Assembly: GCA_046349875.1 (NCBI GenBank)
Contig: JAXMBN010000018.1
Span: forward strand, 60,905-124,904
DNA from: JAXMBN01 sp046349875
Lineage (GTDB): Bacteria; Planctomycetota; Planctomycetia; Pirellulales; Pirellulaceae
Reading direction: 5' to 3'
Length of the DNA: 64,000 bases
Shown one piece after another: positions 19,462 through 26,883 of this stretch. The notes under the pieces are model-generated. The model was not told the DNA's origin. It searched no databases and was given only the letters and a program-made list of their open reading frames with translations. A program made the position numbers and the translations under genes. The stretch's first letter is position 1; each line of letters opens with the position of its first letter.

Positions 19462-21191
19462 TGGAGTAGCAAATGTTCCGCAATCGGGCCAAGCGCTAGT
19501 GCGGGGAAATAACTAAGCGCTCCCACGATGAGAATCGTCGCGATGAGCAACGTCACAAACAATGGAGTGTGTGTGGGAAGCGTGCCCGAGGTAATGGGCG
19601 TCCTCTTCTTTTGAGCCAAGGATCCAGCGACGGCCAAAATGGGTAGGATGACGCCAAATCTGCCGATCAACATAACGAGCGCCAATGCTGTGTTGTAATA
19701 CAGTGTATTGGCACTCAATCCCGCGAAAGCACTTCCATTGTTGTTGCTAGCAGAAGAGAACGCGTACAGTACTTCACTGAGGCCGTGCGGGCCTGGATTA
19801 AGGATGCCGACTTTGCCGGAATCGAGAACCAGCGATAGAGCGGTTCCTAATAGCACACAAGCGCAAGGTAGGAGCACCACCATCGATGCCATCTTCATCT
19901 CGAAAGCTTCAATCTTCTTGCCAAGATACTCTGGAGTACGCCCAACCATTAACCCGGATATAAAGACAGCGATGATGACGAATGTCAGCATCCCATAAAG
20001 CCCAGACCCAACACCGCCAAAAATGACTTCCCCAAGTTGCATGAGCCAAAGTGGAAACATTCCACCTAGTGGAGTGAAGGAATCGTGCATGGCATTGACC
20101 GATCCATTAGATGCTGCAGTTGTAGCGGCGGCCCATACAGCAGAGTTGACGACGCCGAATCGGGTTTCTTTGCCTTCCATATTGGGAATGCCACCCGAGA
20201 TCATCGAATCCTCGATGAGCCAGTCCGTAAGAACGGACTTGCCATAGACTTCCGCGCTGTAGGTTCCGACGAGAAGTGGGATAAAAACCAAGAACATCGT
20301 GGCTAGCAAGGCTCTACCCTGTCTCCGGTCTCCCACCAATTCACCGAAAGTGATGCACAAAGCGGCAGGCAAGAGAAGAATTGCAACCATCTCGAGGAGA
20401 TTGCTGAGAGGAGTTGGGTTCTCGAAGGGATGCGCTGAATTCGCATTGAAGAATCCTCCACCATTCGTTCCCAATTGCTTGATTGCAATTTGTGATGCAG
20501 CCGGCCCAATCGCGATGGTTTGCTGCGTTACGGGCCTGTTGTCAGAATCCAAACCCGGTTCAAGGATCTGAATTTGAGGATAGCTTTGATAGGATTGCAC
20601 CACGCCTTGCGATACCAAGAGGAGTGCAAGAAACACGGAGAATGGGAGTAATATGAAGAGCACTCCACGATGTAGATCGATCCAGAAATTACCGATAGAT
20701 GACGTCGAGCTAGTACGAAAGCCGCGCGTTAGCGCCACCAAAACGGACATACCCACTGCGGCCGAAAGAAAGTTTTGGACCGTCAAAACAGCCGATTGCG
20801 TCGTATAGCTCATCGATGACTCGCCACCGTAGGATTGCCAATTGGTGTTGGTGACAAAACTCACGGCGGTGTTGAACGCCAAATCAGGCGCGATGGCTTG
20901 AAACGTCTCTGGGTTACCTGGCAAGAATCCCTGCATTCGCTGAGCCGCATAGACGACGACGAGCGAAAGGAATGAAAACGTCAGAACGGATATGGAGTAC
21001 TGTCGCCAATTCATTTCGGCATCAGGATCGAAGCCGAGGCATCGATAGATACGTTGCTCTAACGATTCGAGTTTCCATCGGCCGATTCGCAGTGTTCCTC
21101 GATAGACATTGGCCATGTACCTGCCCACGGGAACCGTCAAAATTCCCAACGCAAACAAGTAGATTGCGATTTGGATTAAATCGACTGTCAT
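19458..21191 (-). CDS. kdpA: Potassium-transporting ATPase, channel-like subunit KdpA
   Basis: 577 residues from ATG 21191 (MTVDLIQIAIYLFALG), a polytopic membrane protein with about ten helices. The pore repeats typical of KdpA are visible: NTAVSFVTNTNWQSYGGE, QLGTNGGGFFNANSAHPFENP and SASNNNGSAFAGL. The open frame continues upstream of 21191, but that part overlaps kdpF and is not homologous. The ATGA junction with kdpF at 21188-21191 suggests translational coupling. It binds and conducts potassium in the KdpFABC pump. Confidence 0.95.
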   Translation of the reverse strand: MTVDLIQIAIYLFALGILTVPVGRYMANVYRGTLRIGRWKLESLEQRIYRCLGFDPDAEMNWRQYSISVLTFSFLSLVVVYAAQRMQGFLPGNPETFQAIAPDLAFNTAVSFVTNTNWQSYGGESSMSYTTQSAVLTVQNFLSAAVGMSVLVALTRGFRTSSTSSIGNFWIDLHRGVLFILLPFSVFLALLLVSQGVVQSYQSYPQIQILEPGLDSDNRPVTQQTIAIGPAASQIAIKQLGTNGGGFFNANSAHPFENPTPLSNLLEMVAILLLPAALCITFGELVGDRRQGRALLATMFLVFIPLLVGTYSAEVYGKSVLTDWLIEDSMISGGIPNMEGKETRFGVVNSAVWAAATTAASNGSVNAMHDSFTPLGGMFPLWLMQLGEVIFGGVGSGLYGMLTFVIIAVFISGLMVGRTPEYLGKKIEAFEMKMASMVVLLPCACVLLGTALSLVLDSGKVGILNPGPHGLSEVLYAFSSASNNNGSAFAGLSANTLYYNTALALVMLIGRFGVILPILAVAGSLAQKKRTPITSGTLPTHTPLFVTLLIATILIVGALSYFPALALGPIAEHLLLH

Positions 21192-21280
21192 GAAAAGATC
21201 TCCGGCATCAACAGGGCAACGACGAGATAAATCGCCAAAGCCATCACTGCCACAAAGGCGCATGCATGCGTGACATCCAA
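21188..21280 (-). CDS. kdpF: KdpF, small membrane subunit of the potassium pump
   Basis: A 30-codon gene starting at TTG 21280, with AAGGAG at 21288-21293 seven bases upstream. The product is a single hydrophobic helix ending in PEIFS (VAVMALAIYLVVALLMPEIF), closely like the 29-residue KdpF of E. coli, whose helix also ends in a short E-x-F tail. Its TGA overlaps the kdpA ATG. KdpF sits between KdpA and KdpB as a lipid-like stabiliser. An in-frame TAG just upstream limits the start choice. Too short for most gene callers. Confidence 0.85.
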   Translation of the reverse strand: MDVTHACAFVAVMALAIYLVVALLMPEIFS

Positions 21281-21367
21281 CTTCTATCTCCTTGTCGAAC
21301 GTAAGAATGGTGTTCGACTTATTAAAGACGGCACCGCATAAAGATGCTGCAAAAACGATGAGGCATT

Positions 21368-21386
21368 GTGTAAGGAAGTTGTAAAG
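21368..21386 (-). promoter_or_regulatory. Putative KdpE box, promoter-proximal
   Basis: On the kdp coding strand this reads CTTTACAACTTCCTTACAC: two TTTACA-like half-sites 11 bp apart, the spacing expected for an OmpR-family dimer. The E. coli kdp operator is built of a similar TTTATAC-T-rich-TTTACAC sequence. It lies 88 bp upstream of the kdpF start. Confidence 0.7.
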
Positions 21387-21438
21387 ACAGCCAATTTCGA
21401 ACGTGTTGCTTAGAACAATCAACTCGCGTTTTTCGAGG

Positions 21439-21457
21439 GTGTAAAGAAGTTGTAAAT
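21439..21457 (-). promoter_or_regulatory. Putative KdpE box, promoter-distal
   Basis: Reads ATTTACAACTTCTTTACAC on the kdp strand, a near-identical copy of the site at 21368 (17 of 19 bases), with perfect TTTACA-N5-TTTACA half-sites. The start-to-start distance is 71 bp, close to seven helical turns, so two KdpE dimers could sit on the same face of the DNA. Confidence 0.7.
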
Positions 21458-21516
21458 TCGCATGGATCATCTCTGGACTCGTTGCAGAAAGGTTCTATCC
21501 TCATTCATTAGTAGCG

Positions 21517-21647
21517 TCGCCTAATCGCAGAGCGAGCGGGGGAACCAATCGCTGGGAACCTTGGAAGGTTACCCAGCTGGGGCTTAGGTAAGGAGCACCT
21601 TACCGGAGGAATTCTAACTCTAGCCCGTCAGCTAACCTCGTCGGCCG
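21517..21647 (+). promoter_or_regulatory. c-di-AMP riboswitch (ydaO/yuaA type)
   Basis: On the + strand the conserved ydaO elements occur in order: GCCTAATCGC at the 5' end, GAGCGGGGGAACCA (21531-21546 region), a hairpin GCTGGG...CCCAGC, TGGGGC, a second hairpin GGTAAGG-AGCA-CCTTACC, GGAGGAATTC, then AGCCCGTCAGCTAACCTCG followed by TCGGC. GCC at 21519-21521 can close P1 with GGC at 21643-21645. The same blocks, in the same order, define the c-di-AMP aptamers of Firmicutes as I recall them. It lies about 105 bp upstream of the SPFH gene and reads into it, away from kdp. Confidence 0.88.
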
Positions 21648-21669
21648 TATTCAATGCGTTGTTGAATAC
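21647..21669 (+). promoter_or_regulatory. Hairpin directly after the riboswitch aptamer (possible expression platform)
   Basis: GTATTCAA (21647-21654) pairs perfectly with TTGAATAC (21662-21669) across a seven-base loop. It starts where the aptamer ends, so it could be the switching element. No U-run follows, so classical intrinsic termination is not supported; control of translation or a Rho-type mechanism is possible. Confidence 0.45.
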
Positions 21670-21751
21670 AAAGAAAGCAGCCATCTGATCGCTGTTGACG
21701 CTCAGTTCCTTCGGGACCGTATCTGGATCTTGAACCGATCACCGTTTTCTC

Positions 21752-23101
21752 ATGAGCCATGCGGACGCTGGCTCGCGGTCTCGCTCTTCTCGCGAGGTTA
21801 TCGTGAAAGTCATAGCGCGCATCGTGTCGATTTTAGCGCTCGTTCTTGCCTTTAGTATGTACAACCAATGGATGGAAGCAGAGTTCGCTCAGTCCACCAT
21901 GGAAGATGCCATGCAGCAGCTGCAACCGGATACGGATTTGGGGCAACTGCACGCTCGCATGGCAAGCCGACAGCATTTTCATTCTCTATGGCGATTCTGG
22001 GGATGGATCGTCATTGCGATCGCATCGTTGGCTTTGGTTGTGGAAGACATTCTGCAATGGTTGCAACGATCGTCTGCTGTGGTGGGAATCGTGCTGTTAC
22101 TTTTTACGACCGGGTGTTGGAGGCCTTTCGAACCGGTCAAGCTAGAGGTGATCCAGCCCAATGAGGAAGCGTTCTTGTTACCTTTTACCGAGAATATCGA
22201 ACATCAAACATCCACACATACCGAAGAGTATTTAAGAAAGAATATGGTGCATACTCAGCAGGTCAAGATTCCTCAACAATGGGTCCCTCGCGGGTATGAG
22301 ACCTTGTATGCCAATGGCTCCTGGAGCGATGCGGCGATCCTCGTTCGCGTCGATAAGTCTCCCGTAACGCGGGAATGGACGGCGGATCCCAATAGCGGTA
22401 CCAGCACCAAGAACGAAGCCATCTGGGTCATGACAAGCGATCAAGTAGAGTTCTCGACCGGATGGACGTGCACAGCTCGCGTCGCGAGTCGCGATGATGC
22501 CGTTCGTTTCTTGCACAACTACCCAAACGGTGCATTGACGCAGGTGATGGACCAAGAGATCCGGGCCAAAATCCAAAGCGCGTTCGGATTGGAAGTGACC
22601 GATCTTCCCATGGAAGAACTGCGACTCAAAGCGACTCCCCATATTCAATCAGTAGTCAAAGAAGTGTCGACCTTCTTCTCGGAGCGTGGGATCACCATTA
22701 CCAACTTGGGAATCAGCGGAGGCTTCGTCTATAAGGATCCATCGATCGTGAAAACGATGGTAGAAGTTTTCAATGCTGAGCAATCCAAGATGATTGCGGT
22801 CGCGGAAACGGCCACCCAGCAAGAGAAAAACAAGAAACTCGAGTTAGAAGCTATGTCGCGAGCCAAAGCGATTCTTACCGAAAGGGAGGCCGAAGCCCAA
22901 GGAATCCGTTTGGTCGCCGATGCCAAGAGCTATGAAGTGACTCAGGCCATCGACAACTCCGACGCCTACATGCAACTCAAACGATTTCAGATCGAGCAAG
23001 CTCGTATCGAAAAATGGGATGGCAAATACCCGAACTATTTTGTGGGAAGCGCTTTGGGACAGGTCGAGGCACGATTGCCTCTTCCCGATGAAAACCATTA
23101 G
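21752..23101 (+). CDS. SPFH / band-7 domain membrane protein under riboswitch control
   Basis: 449 residues from ATG 21752; a GTG at 21803 with GAGG five bases ahead is an attractive alternative that starts right at the first helix (KVIARIVSILALVLAFSMY). A second helix is near 80-100 and a third near 107-122, ending in TTGC. An SPFH/prohibitin-like domain follows (about 125-345; VTREWTADPNSG, MTSDQVEFSTGWTC, LGISGGFVYKDP). The C-terminus is a helical stretch (KNKKLELEAMSRAKAILTER) ending in PNYFVGSALGQ. SPFH proteins form membrane-microdomain rings and often partner proteases. Two upstream control elements, the c-di-AMP aptamer and its hairpin, point to a link with osmotic or potassium balance; that link is inferred. 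Confidence 0.85.
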   Translation: MSHADAGSRSRSSREVIVKVIARIVSILALVLAFSMYNQWMEAEFAQSTMEDAMQQLQPDTDLGQLHARMASRQHFHSLWRFWGWIVIAIASLALVVEDILQWLQRSSAVVGIVLLLFTTGCWRPFEPVKLEVIQPNEEAFLLPFTENIEHQTSTHTEEYLRKNMVHTQQVKIPQQWVPRGYETLYANGSWSDAAILVRVDKSPVTREWTADPNSGTSTKNEAIWVMTSDQVEFSTGWTCTARVASRDDAVRFLHNYPNGALTQVMDQEIRAKIQSAFGLEVTDLPMEELRLKATPHIQSVVKEVSTFFSERGITITNLGISGGFVYKDPSIVKTMVEVFNAEQSKMIAVAETATQQEKNKKLELEAMSRAKAILTEREAEAQGIRLVADAKSYEVTQAIDNSDAYMQLKRFQIEQARIEKWDGKYPNYFVGSALGQVEARLPLPDENH

Positions 23102-23207
23102 TCAAAAAGGTTGCGATTCGCATTCTCGGTCGTTGAGGAGACTCGATGGCGTCCTTAAAATGGACTGGAACATCGAGTCTTCCTACCACAACGATAGGCA
23201 CTGGGAT

Positions 23208-23837
23208 ATGCAACGATTCATGCGACGAAACGGGGCTTGGGGTCTGCTCTTAGGATGCATGCTTGCCAGCAGTTTTTGTTTGGCTGGCAAGTACAACGAA
23301 AAGTTGAGCATCGGTGATCAAGCCCCTTCATGGAACGCCCTGCCCGGTGTCGACGGAAACGATCACGCGTCGCAGGAATGGAAGGATCGCGATGTTCTAG
23401 TCGTCATCTTTACCTGTAATTCGTGCCCTTATGCCAAGGACTATGAAGGACGCATCAATCAATTGGCGAAAAAGTACCAGGCAAGCGATTCGAAGGTGGC
23501 TGTGGTTGCGATCAACGTCAACAAAGTCAAGGACGATTTGCTTCCAGCCATGAAGGATCGCGCCAAAGAACAAGGATTGGTCTATCCCTATCTCTTTGAT
23601 GAAACGCAGCAAATCGCCAAAGAGTTTGGTGCGACTCGCACTCCCGAATTTTTTGTTCTCAACAAAGAGCGAAAAGTCGTCTACATGGGTGCTTTCGATG
23701 ACAACACCAAAGAAGCTTCGGTTCAAAAACACTATGTAGAAGATGCCATCGCTGCAGCCTTGAGCAAGTCATCGGTGGGCACGGCCGAAACACCGCCCGT
23801 TGGATGCGCCATTCGCTTTGCTCGAGAACGAAAATAG
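23208..23837 (+). CDS. Secreted thioredoxin-family protein (CNSC)
   Basis: Start placed at ATG 23208 (or 23220), directly ahead of a signal peptide (GAWGLLLGCMLASSFCLAG); the frame is open further upstream but overlaps the SPFH gene. About 209 residues. The thioredoxin fold is clear: VLVVIFTCNSCPYAKDYEGR with active-site CNSC, VAINVNKVKDD, and TRTPEFFVLNKERKVVYMG with the cis-proline. A C-terminal Cys (PPVGCAIRF) parallels the redoxin at 12241, so both belong to the same planctomycete redoxin group. Its partner is unknown. Confidence 0.85.
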   Translation: MQRFMRRNGAWGLLLGCMLASSFCLAGKYNEKLSIGDQAPSWNALPGVDGNDHASQEWKDRDVLVVIFTCNSCPYAKDYEGRINQLAKKYQASDSKVAVVAINVNKVKDDLLPAMKDRAKEQGLVYPYLFDETQQIAKEFGATRTPEFFVLNKERKVVYMGAFDDNTKEASVQKHYVEDAIAAALSKSSVGTAETPPVGCAIRFARERK

Positions 23838-23978
23838 TCGTTCGGTCTGTTCATGCCCGAAGTTAACTTCCAGTCCCTTGGAAGGTCGATTCCCTTAGCG
23901 GTCCATGCTCACACGCTCGATTGAAAGTCACACTTGGCATCCCGTCTCAAATCTTCACCGGACTTGTGAGTACCATTC

Positions 23979-24143
23979 ATGCGCATCACTATCGCAGGCG
24001 TCATTGCAGGGATCATCGTGGGAATGGGTATCTACAGCCTGAATCGCACAGAGTTCTTTCTTTCCGTCATTGCTGGATGCCTTGTCATTCTTGCTCTTGG
24101 AAACAATCTCTTGTTTACCATCGAAAAGTCGAAGCAGTTGTAA
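23979..24143 (+). CDS. Small two-helix membrane protein
   Basis: A 54-codon frame from ATG 23979, too short for the usual cut-off. Two hydrophobic segments (ITIAGVIAGIIVGMGIY and FFLSVIAGCLVILALG) are separated by a short polar turn, and the protein ends in a charged tail (EKSKQL). The composition and the clean ATG-to-TAA span support a real gene. The downstream terminator at 24216 belongs to the opposite strand. Function unknown. Confidence 0.5.
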   Translation: MRITIAGVIAGIIVGMGIYSLNRTEFFLSVIAGCLVILALGNNLLFTIEKSKQL

Positions 24144-24215
24144 TGGGAATACGGGGCGCGACCTCCTTGGAAGGCCCATGTTCGTGCGATCGATTGAGAA
24201 TACGTGCGACCCAAT

Positions 24216-24246
24216 GAAAAAGGGCACCTTGATTTCCAAGGTGCCC
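24216..24246 (-). terminator. Rho-independent terminator of the TlpA-like gene
   Basis: On the minus strand GGGCACCTTG-GAAAT-CAAGGTGCCC is a perfect 10-bp stem followed by TTTTTC. It lies 43 bp after the stop of the gene at 24289. Confidence 0.9.
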
Positions 24247-24288
24247 CTGTTTCTACAATATGCCCCAGTGACTTCAACAAGTTTTCAC

Positions 24289-25461
24289 TCAGTTGGCTCC
24301 GGCCTTTTCCTTGAGCTTCTCTTCGATGAAACCTGAAAGCTTCGGACCGCGGAGTTCTTTCGCAGTACCAAGAATCTTTCCGGTATCACCATCGACGAGC
24401 AATACAAAAGGGATACCTGATACATCGTGTTGAATGCCGAGAGAAGTTTCCCAGTACTTGCCCTCATAAATTTGTTCCCACGGTAGTTCTTTGTCCTTTA
24501 GAAACGCCTGGACTTTTTCCGCCATGCCTTCTTGATCAAAGCTGATACCTAGAATCTCGAAGCCAGCTTCATGATGCTTTTCATAGGCTTCCTTCATATG
24601 AGGAATTTCGCCGATGCAGGGCCCGCACCAAGTAGCCCAGAAATCCAACATCACAATCTTCCCAGCATAGGATTTGGGAAAGTCGACTTCGGTTCCATTC
24701 ATCGTCGTTGCTTTGAACGACAAAGCTTGCTTGCCGAGGGTCAAGTCGGGAGGCAATGGAAGTTCAGGAAGGTTCTCTTTCGACTTCGACAACGATAGTT
24801 CGCCATTCTTGAAGTCGAATACGTAGGTGCTTCCAGTAAAATTGAAAGGCTCGCCAATTTTGGCCATCTCAAAGCGTCGGCTCTGTTTGCCATTTCCGTC
24901 GCGGTCAACCCAAAGAGGTTGTTCCGCTGATACGGCGCCCGATACGAACGATTTGAATTCTTTGCCATCGAGGGAATAGGTGAACTCGCTACCGAAGTCT
25001 GTGTAAAAAAGAACCGTATCTTTGAGCGAAGCGCGAGCCTTATCACTGGGATCAAAACGATAAAGAAAAATCTTGCCGCTTTGATCTTTGGAAAGTTGAA
25101 TCTTCGTGCTGCCTTGATACATGTTGTTGGGATTCATTTTCCATTCGATGGCGGGCTCATTGGTGAAATCACCATCGCCATTGGAATCCACAAACAAGGC
25201 CTGCTTTCCTTCCTCTTGTTCGTCGCAGATCATTCCCCAGCGTTTGTCTCCATAGCTGATGGTGCCAAAGCGAGGTGCAACCAATCCTTCAGGCGCTTTC
25301 TTGACGAAATCTTCCTTTTCCTGAAGTGCAACACGAATTGGACGATATCCACCGACGCGTTGGGTAACTCCTTCAGGGATAAACTCGGTAGAAACTCCAT
25401 CACCGACCAACGTAAGGCACAGTGCGCCCAAAGCCCATATCGACATACCACGAATCCTCAT
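24289..25461 (-). CDS. Secreted TlpA-like thioredoxin with N-terminal extension
   Basis: 390 residues from ATG 25461 (MRIRGMSIWALGALCLTLVG), where the signal peptide starts; the open frame upstream lacks support. The first ~240 residues hold repeated acidic calcium-like segments (DSNGDGDFTNEP, DRDGNGK) and beta-rich sequence of the type found ahead of redoxin domains in planctomycetes. The last ~150 residues are a TlpA/ResA thioredoxin domain: MLDFWATWCGPCIGEIPHMKEAY with CGPC, and GIPFVLLVD with the cis-proline. A periplasmic thiol-disulfide role is likely. It ends with a strong terminator. Confidence 0.9.
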   Translation of the reverse strand: MRIRGMSIWALGALCLTLVGDGVSTEFIPEGVTQRVGGYRPIRVALQEKEDFVKKAPEGLVAPRFGTISYGDKRWGMICDEQEEGKQALFVDSNGDGDFTNEPAIEWKMNPNNMYQGSTKIQLSKDQSGKIFLYRFDPSDKARASLKDTVLFYTDFGSEFTYSLDGKEFKSFVSGAVSAEQPLWVDRDGNGKQSRRFEMAKIGEPFNFTGSTYVFDFKNGELSLSKSKENLPELPLPPDLTLGKQALSFKATTMNGTEVDFPKSYAGKIVMLDFWATWCGPCIGEIPHMKEAYEKHHEAGFEILGISFDQEGMAEKVQAFLKDKELPWEQIYEGKYWETSLGIQHDVSGIPFVLLVDGDTGKILGTAKELRGPKLSGFIEEKLKEKAGAN

Positions 25462-25623
25462 CGAACGAATTACATCCTCGAAACTTACAAGGAATACTCC
25501 TCGTATCATACAATAAGCTGCCCTGATTCGAAACAAGTTATATGAGATCTCACTAAAAGTGCGATGTCCAGCTATGTTCCACAATGCGTTTCTATGGTTT
25601 GGACGCCCATTTTACTTGGAATA

Positions 25624-26850
25624 CTAGGGCTGTTTTGCGGCTTGTAGCAGATTGATGTTGGCTTCCGCGAAGGCCTTTCCCATTCGAGCGAACGTCTTAC
25701 CGCAGCCAAGATAATGGTAGGCTGCGTTGGAGGCTCCCTTCTTCCACTGGGCAGACTCTTCCGGTGAAATCAGCTTTGCCTCATAGTCTCGAACGTATTC
25801 ATTCTTCTGAGCTTCCGTCATGGCACCATCAGCGTTGGCATGATCTTTATGTTTGCTATTGAGGAAGTATCGCATCTGATTGACTTGATCACGTTTGGCG
25901 TCGATCGCGCCTAGTTCGTCACACCAATAAGGTGCAGTGGGCACGGCGATCACATTCCCTTGAAACTCAGGTAGCGAAGCAACCGAGGTTTGCGCTTGTC
26001 GAAAATGCATATGAGGCGGTTTGATTCCTTCTTTGTCGCCACCGATTCCCATAACTCCGATGATGAATGGCATCTTGGGGGCAGCGAGATCGCGTCGGAC
26101 ATCGCGAATGAAGTGTCCCAACAGATTGGCATACTCATCATATCCACCAGGTTGCATCCGATTCGGATACGACCAGGAATCCACGAGATCATTGAAACCT
26201 TGAAACCACACGAAGCCCGATATCTCATAGCCTTGGCTTGGATCGTAATCAGGAACCACACGACGAGGATCGCTTAGAACGGATCGAACATGGGCAATCA
26301 TGTGGCGATAGAATACGCCATTCAGTTCTTCATTGTGCTTTCGGGTTTCTTCTTCAGGATCGATACCCTTCTCTTGCCACCGCTTTCGCATCGAGGCATC
26401 GAAGTGGCGATTCCCGGCACTGGGAGGGCGAAAATCGGTGAGCAAGTTCTTACCGCCCCACGATGTCTTGATAATCAGAATGTTACCTGTAAACGCTTTC
26501 TCCATGGTCACGCCAAAGGAAAACTCGGGACCAATCTTCTCAGGAGAAGCGCCATAGCCCACCGTGAGCTTCCCTTTTTGCTCGACGAGATCGGAAACGC
26601 CTCCGCCGGTACATCCGATCGACGAAATCCAAACTCGCTGGCAAACCTTGGGGCTTCCTTGTGGATCGCGAAGCTCTTGAAGTAACGATGCGGAAGATGG
26701 ATCTTCTGCCATATAGTCCAGCGTGTAGATCTTCGCGTGACCCTGCATGTTCGATTGACCGGCAAGGATGAAGACTCGAAGCGGTTCAGAAGCGTGGAGA
26801 TTCGCTGGGAGCAATGCGAACAAAGCGAAAGGAAGGATGCGTTGGATCAT
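25624..26850 (-). CDS. Carbohydrate acetylesterase (SASA/CE6-like SGNH hydrolase)
   Basis: 408 residues from ATG 26850 with a signal peptide (LPFALFALLPANLHA). The SGNH nucleophile block FILAGQSNMQGHA is at about 28-40; an IIKTSWGGKNL segment and GFVWFQGFND (block III Asn) follow. It matches the sialate O-acetylesterase/CE6 family that removes acetyl groups from polysaccharides. It is 33 bp downstream of a sulfatase on the same strand, so the two are probably co-transcribed and act on the same sulfated, acetylated glycan. Confidence 0.88.
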   Translation of the reverse strand: MIQRILPFALFALLPANLHASEPLRVFILAGQSNMQGHAKIYTLDYMAEDPSSASLLQELRDPQGSPKVCQRVWISSIGCTGGGVSDLVEQKGKLTVGYGASPEKIGPEFSFGVTMEKAFTGNILIIKTSWGGKNLLTDFRPPSAGNRHFDASMRKRWQEKGIDPEEETRKHNEELNGVFYRHMIAHVRSVLSDPRRVVPDYDPSQGYEISGFVWFQGFNDLVDSWSYPNRMQPGGYDEYANLLGHFIRDVRRDLAAPKMPFIIGVMGIGGDKEGIKPPHMHFRQAQTSVASLPEFQGNVIAVPTAPYWCDELGAIDAKRDQVNQMRYFLNSKHKDHANADGAMTEAQKNEYVRDYEAKLISPEESAQWKKGASNAAYHYLGCGKTFARMGKAFAEANINLLQAAKQP

Positions 26851-26883
26851 GGAGGGCTTTCATGGGGCAAAGGAAGGAAGGGA

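Noticed and set aside
21517..21647. Cobalamin riboswitch
   Set aside because: GGGGGAACC could suggest it, but the B12-box GCCACTG is absent and the CCCGTCAGCTAACCTCG block is specific to ydaO.
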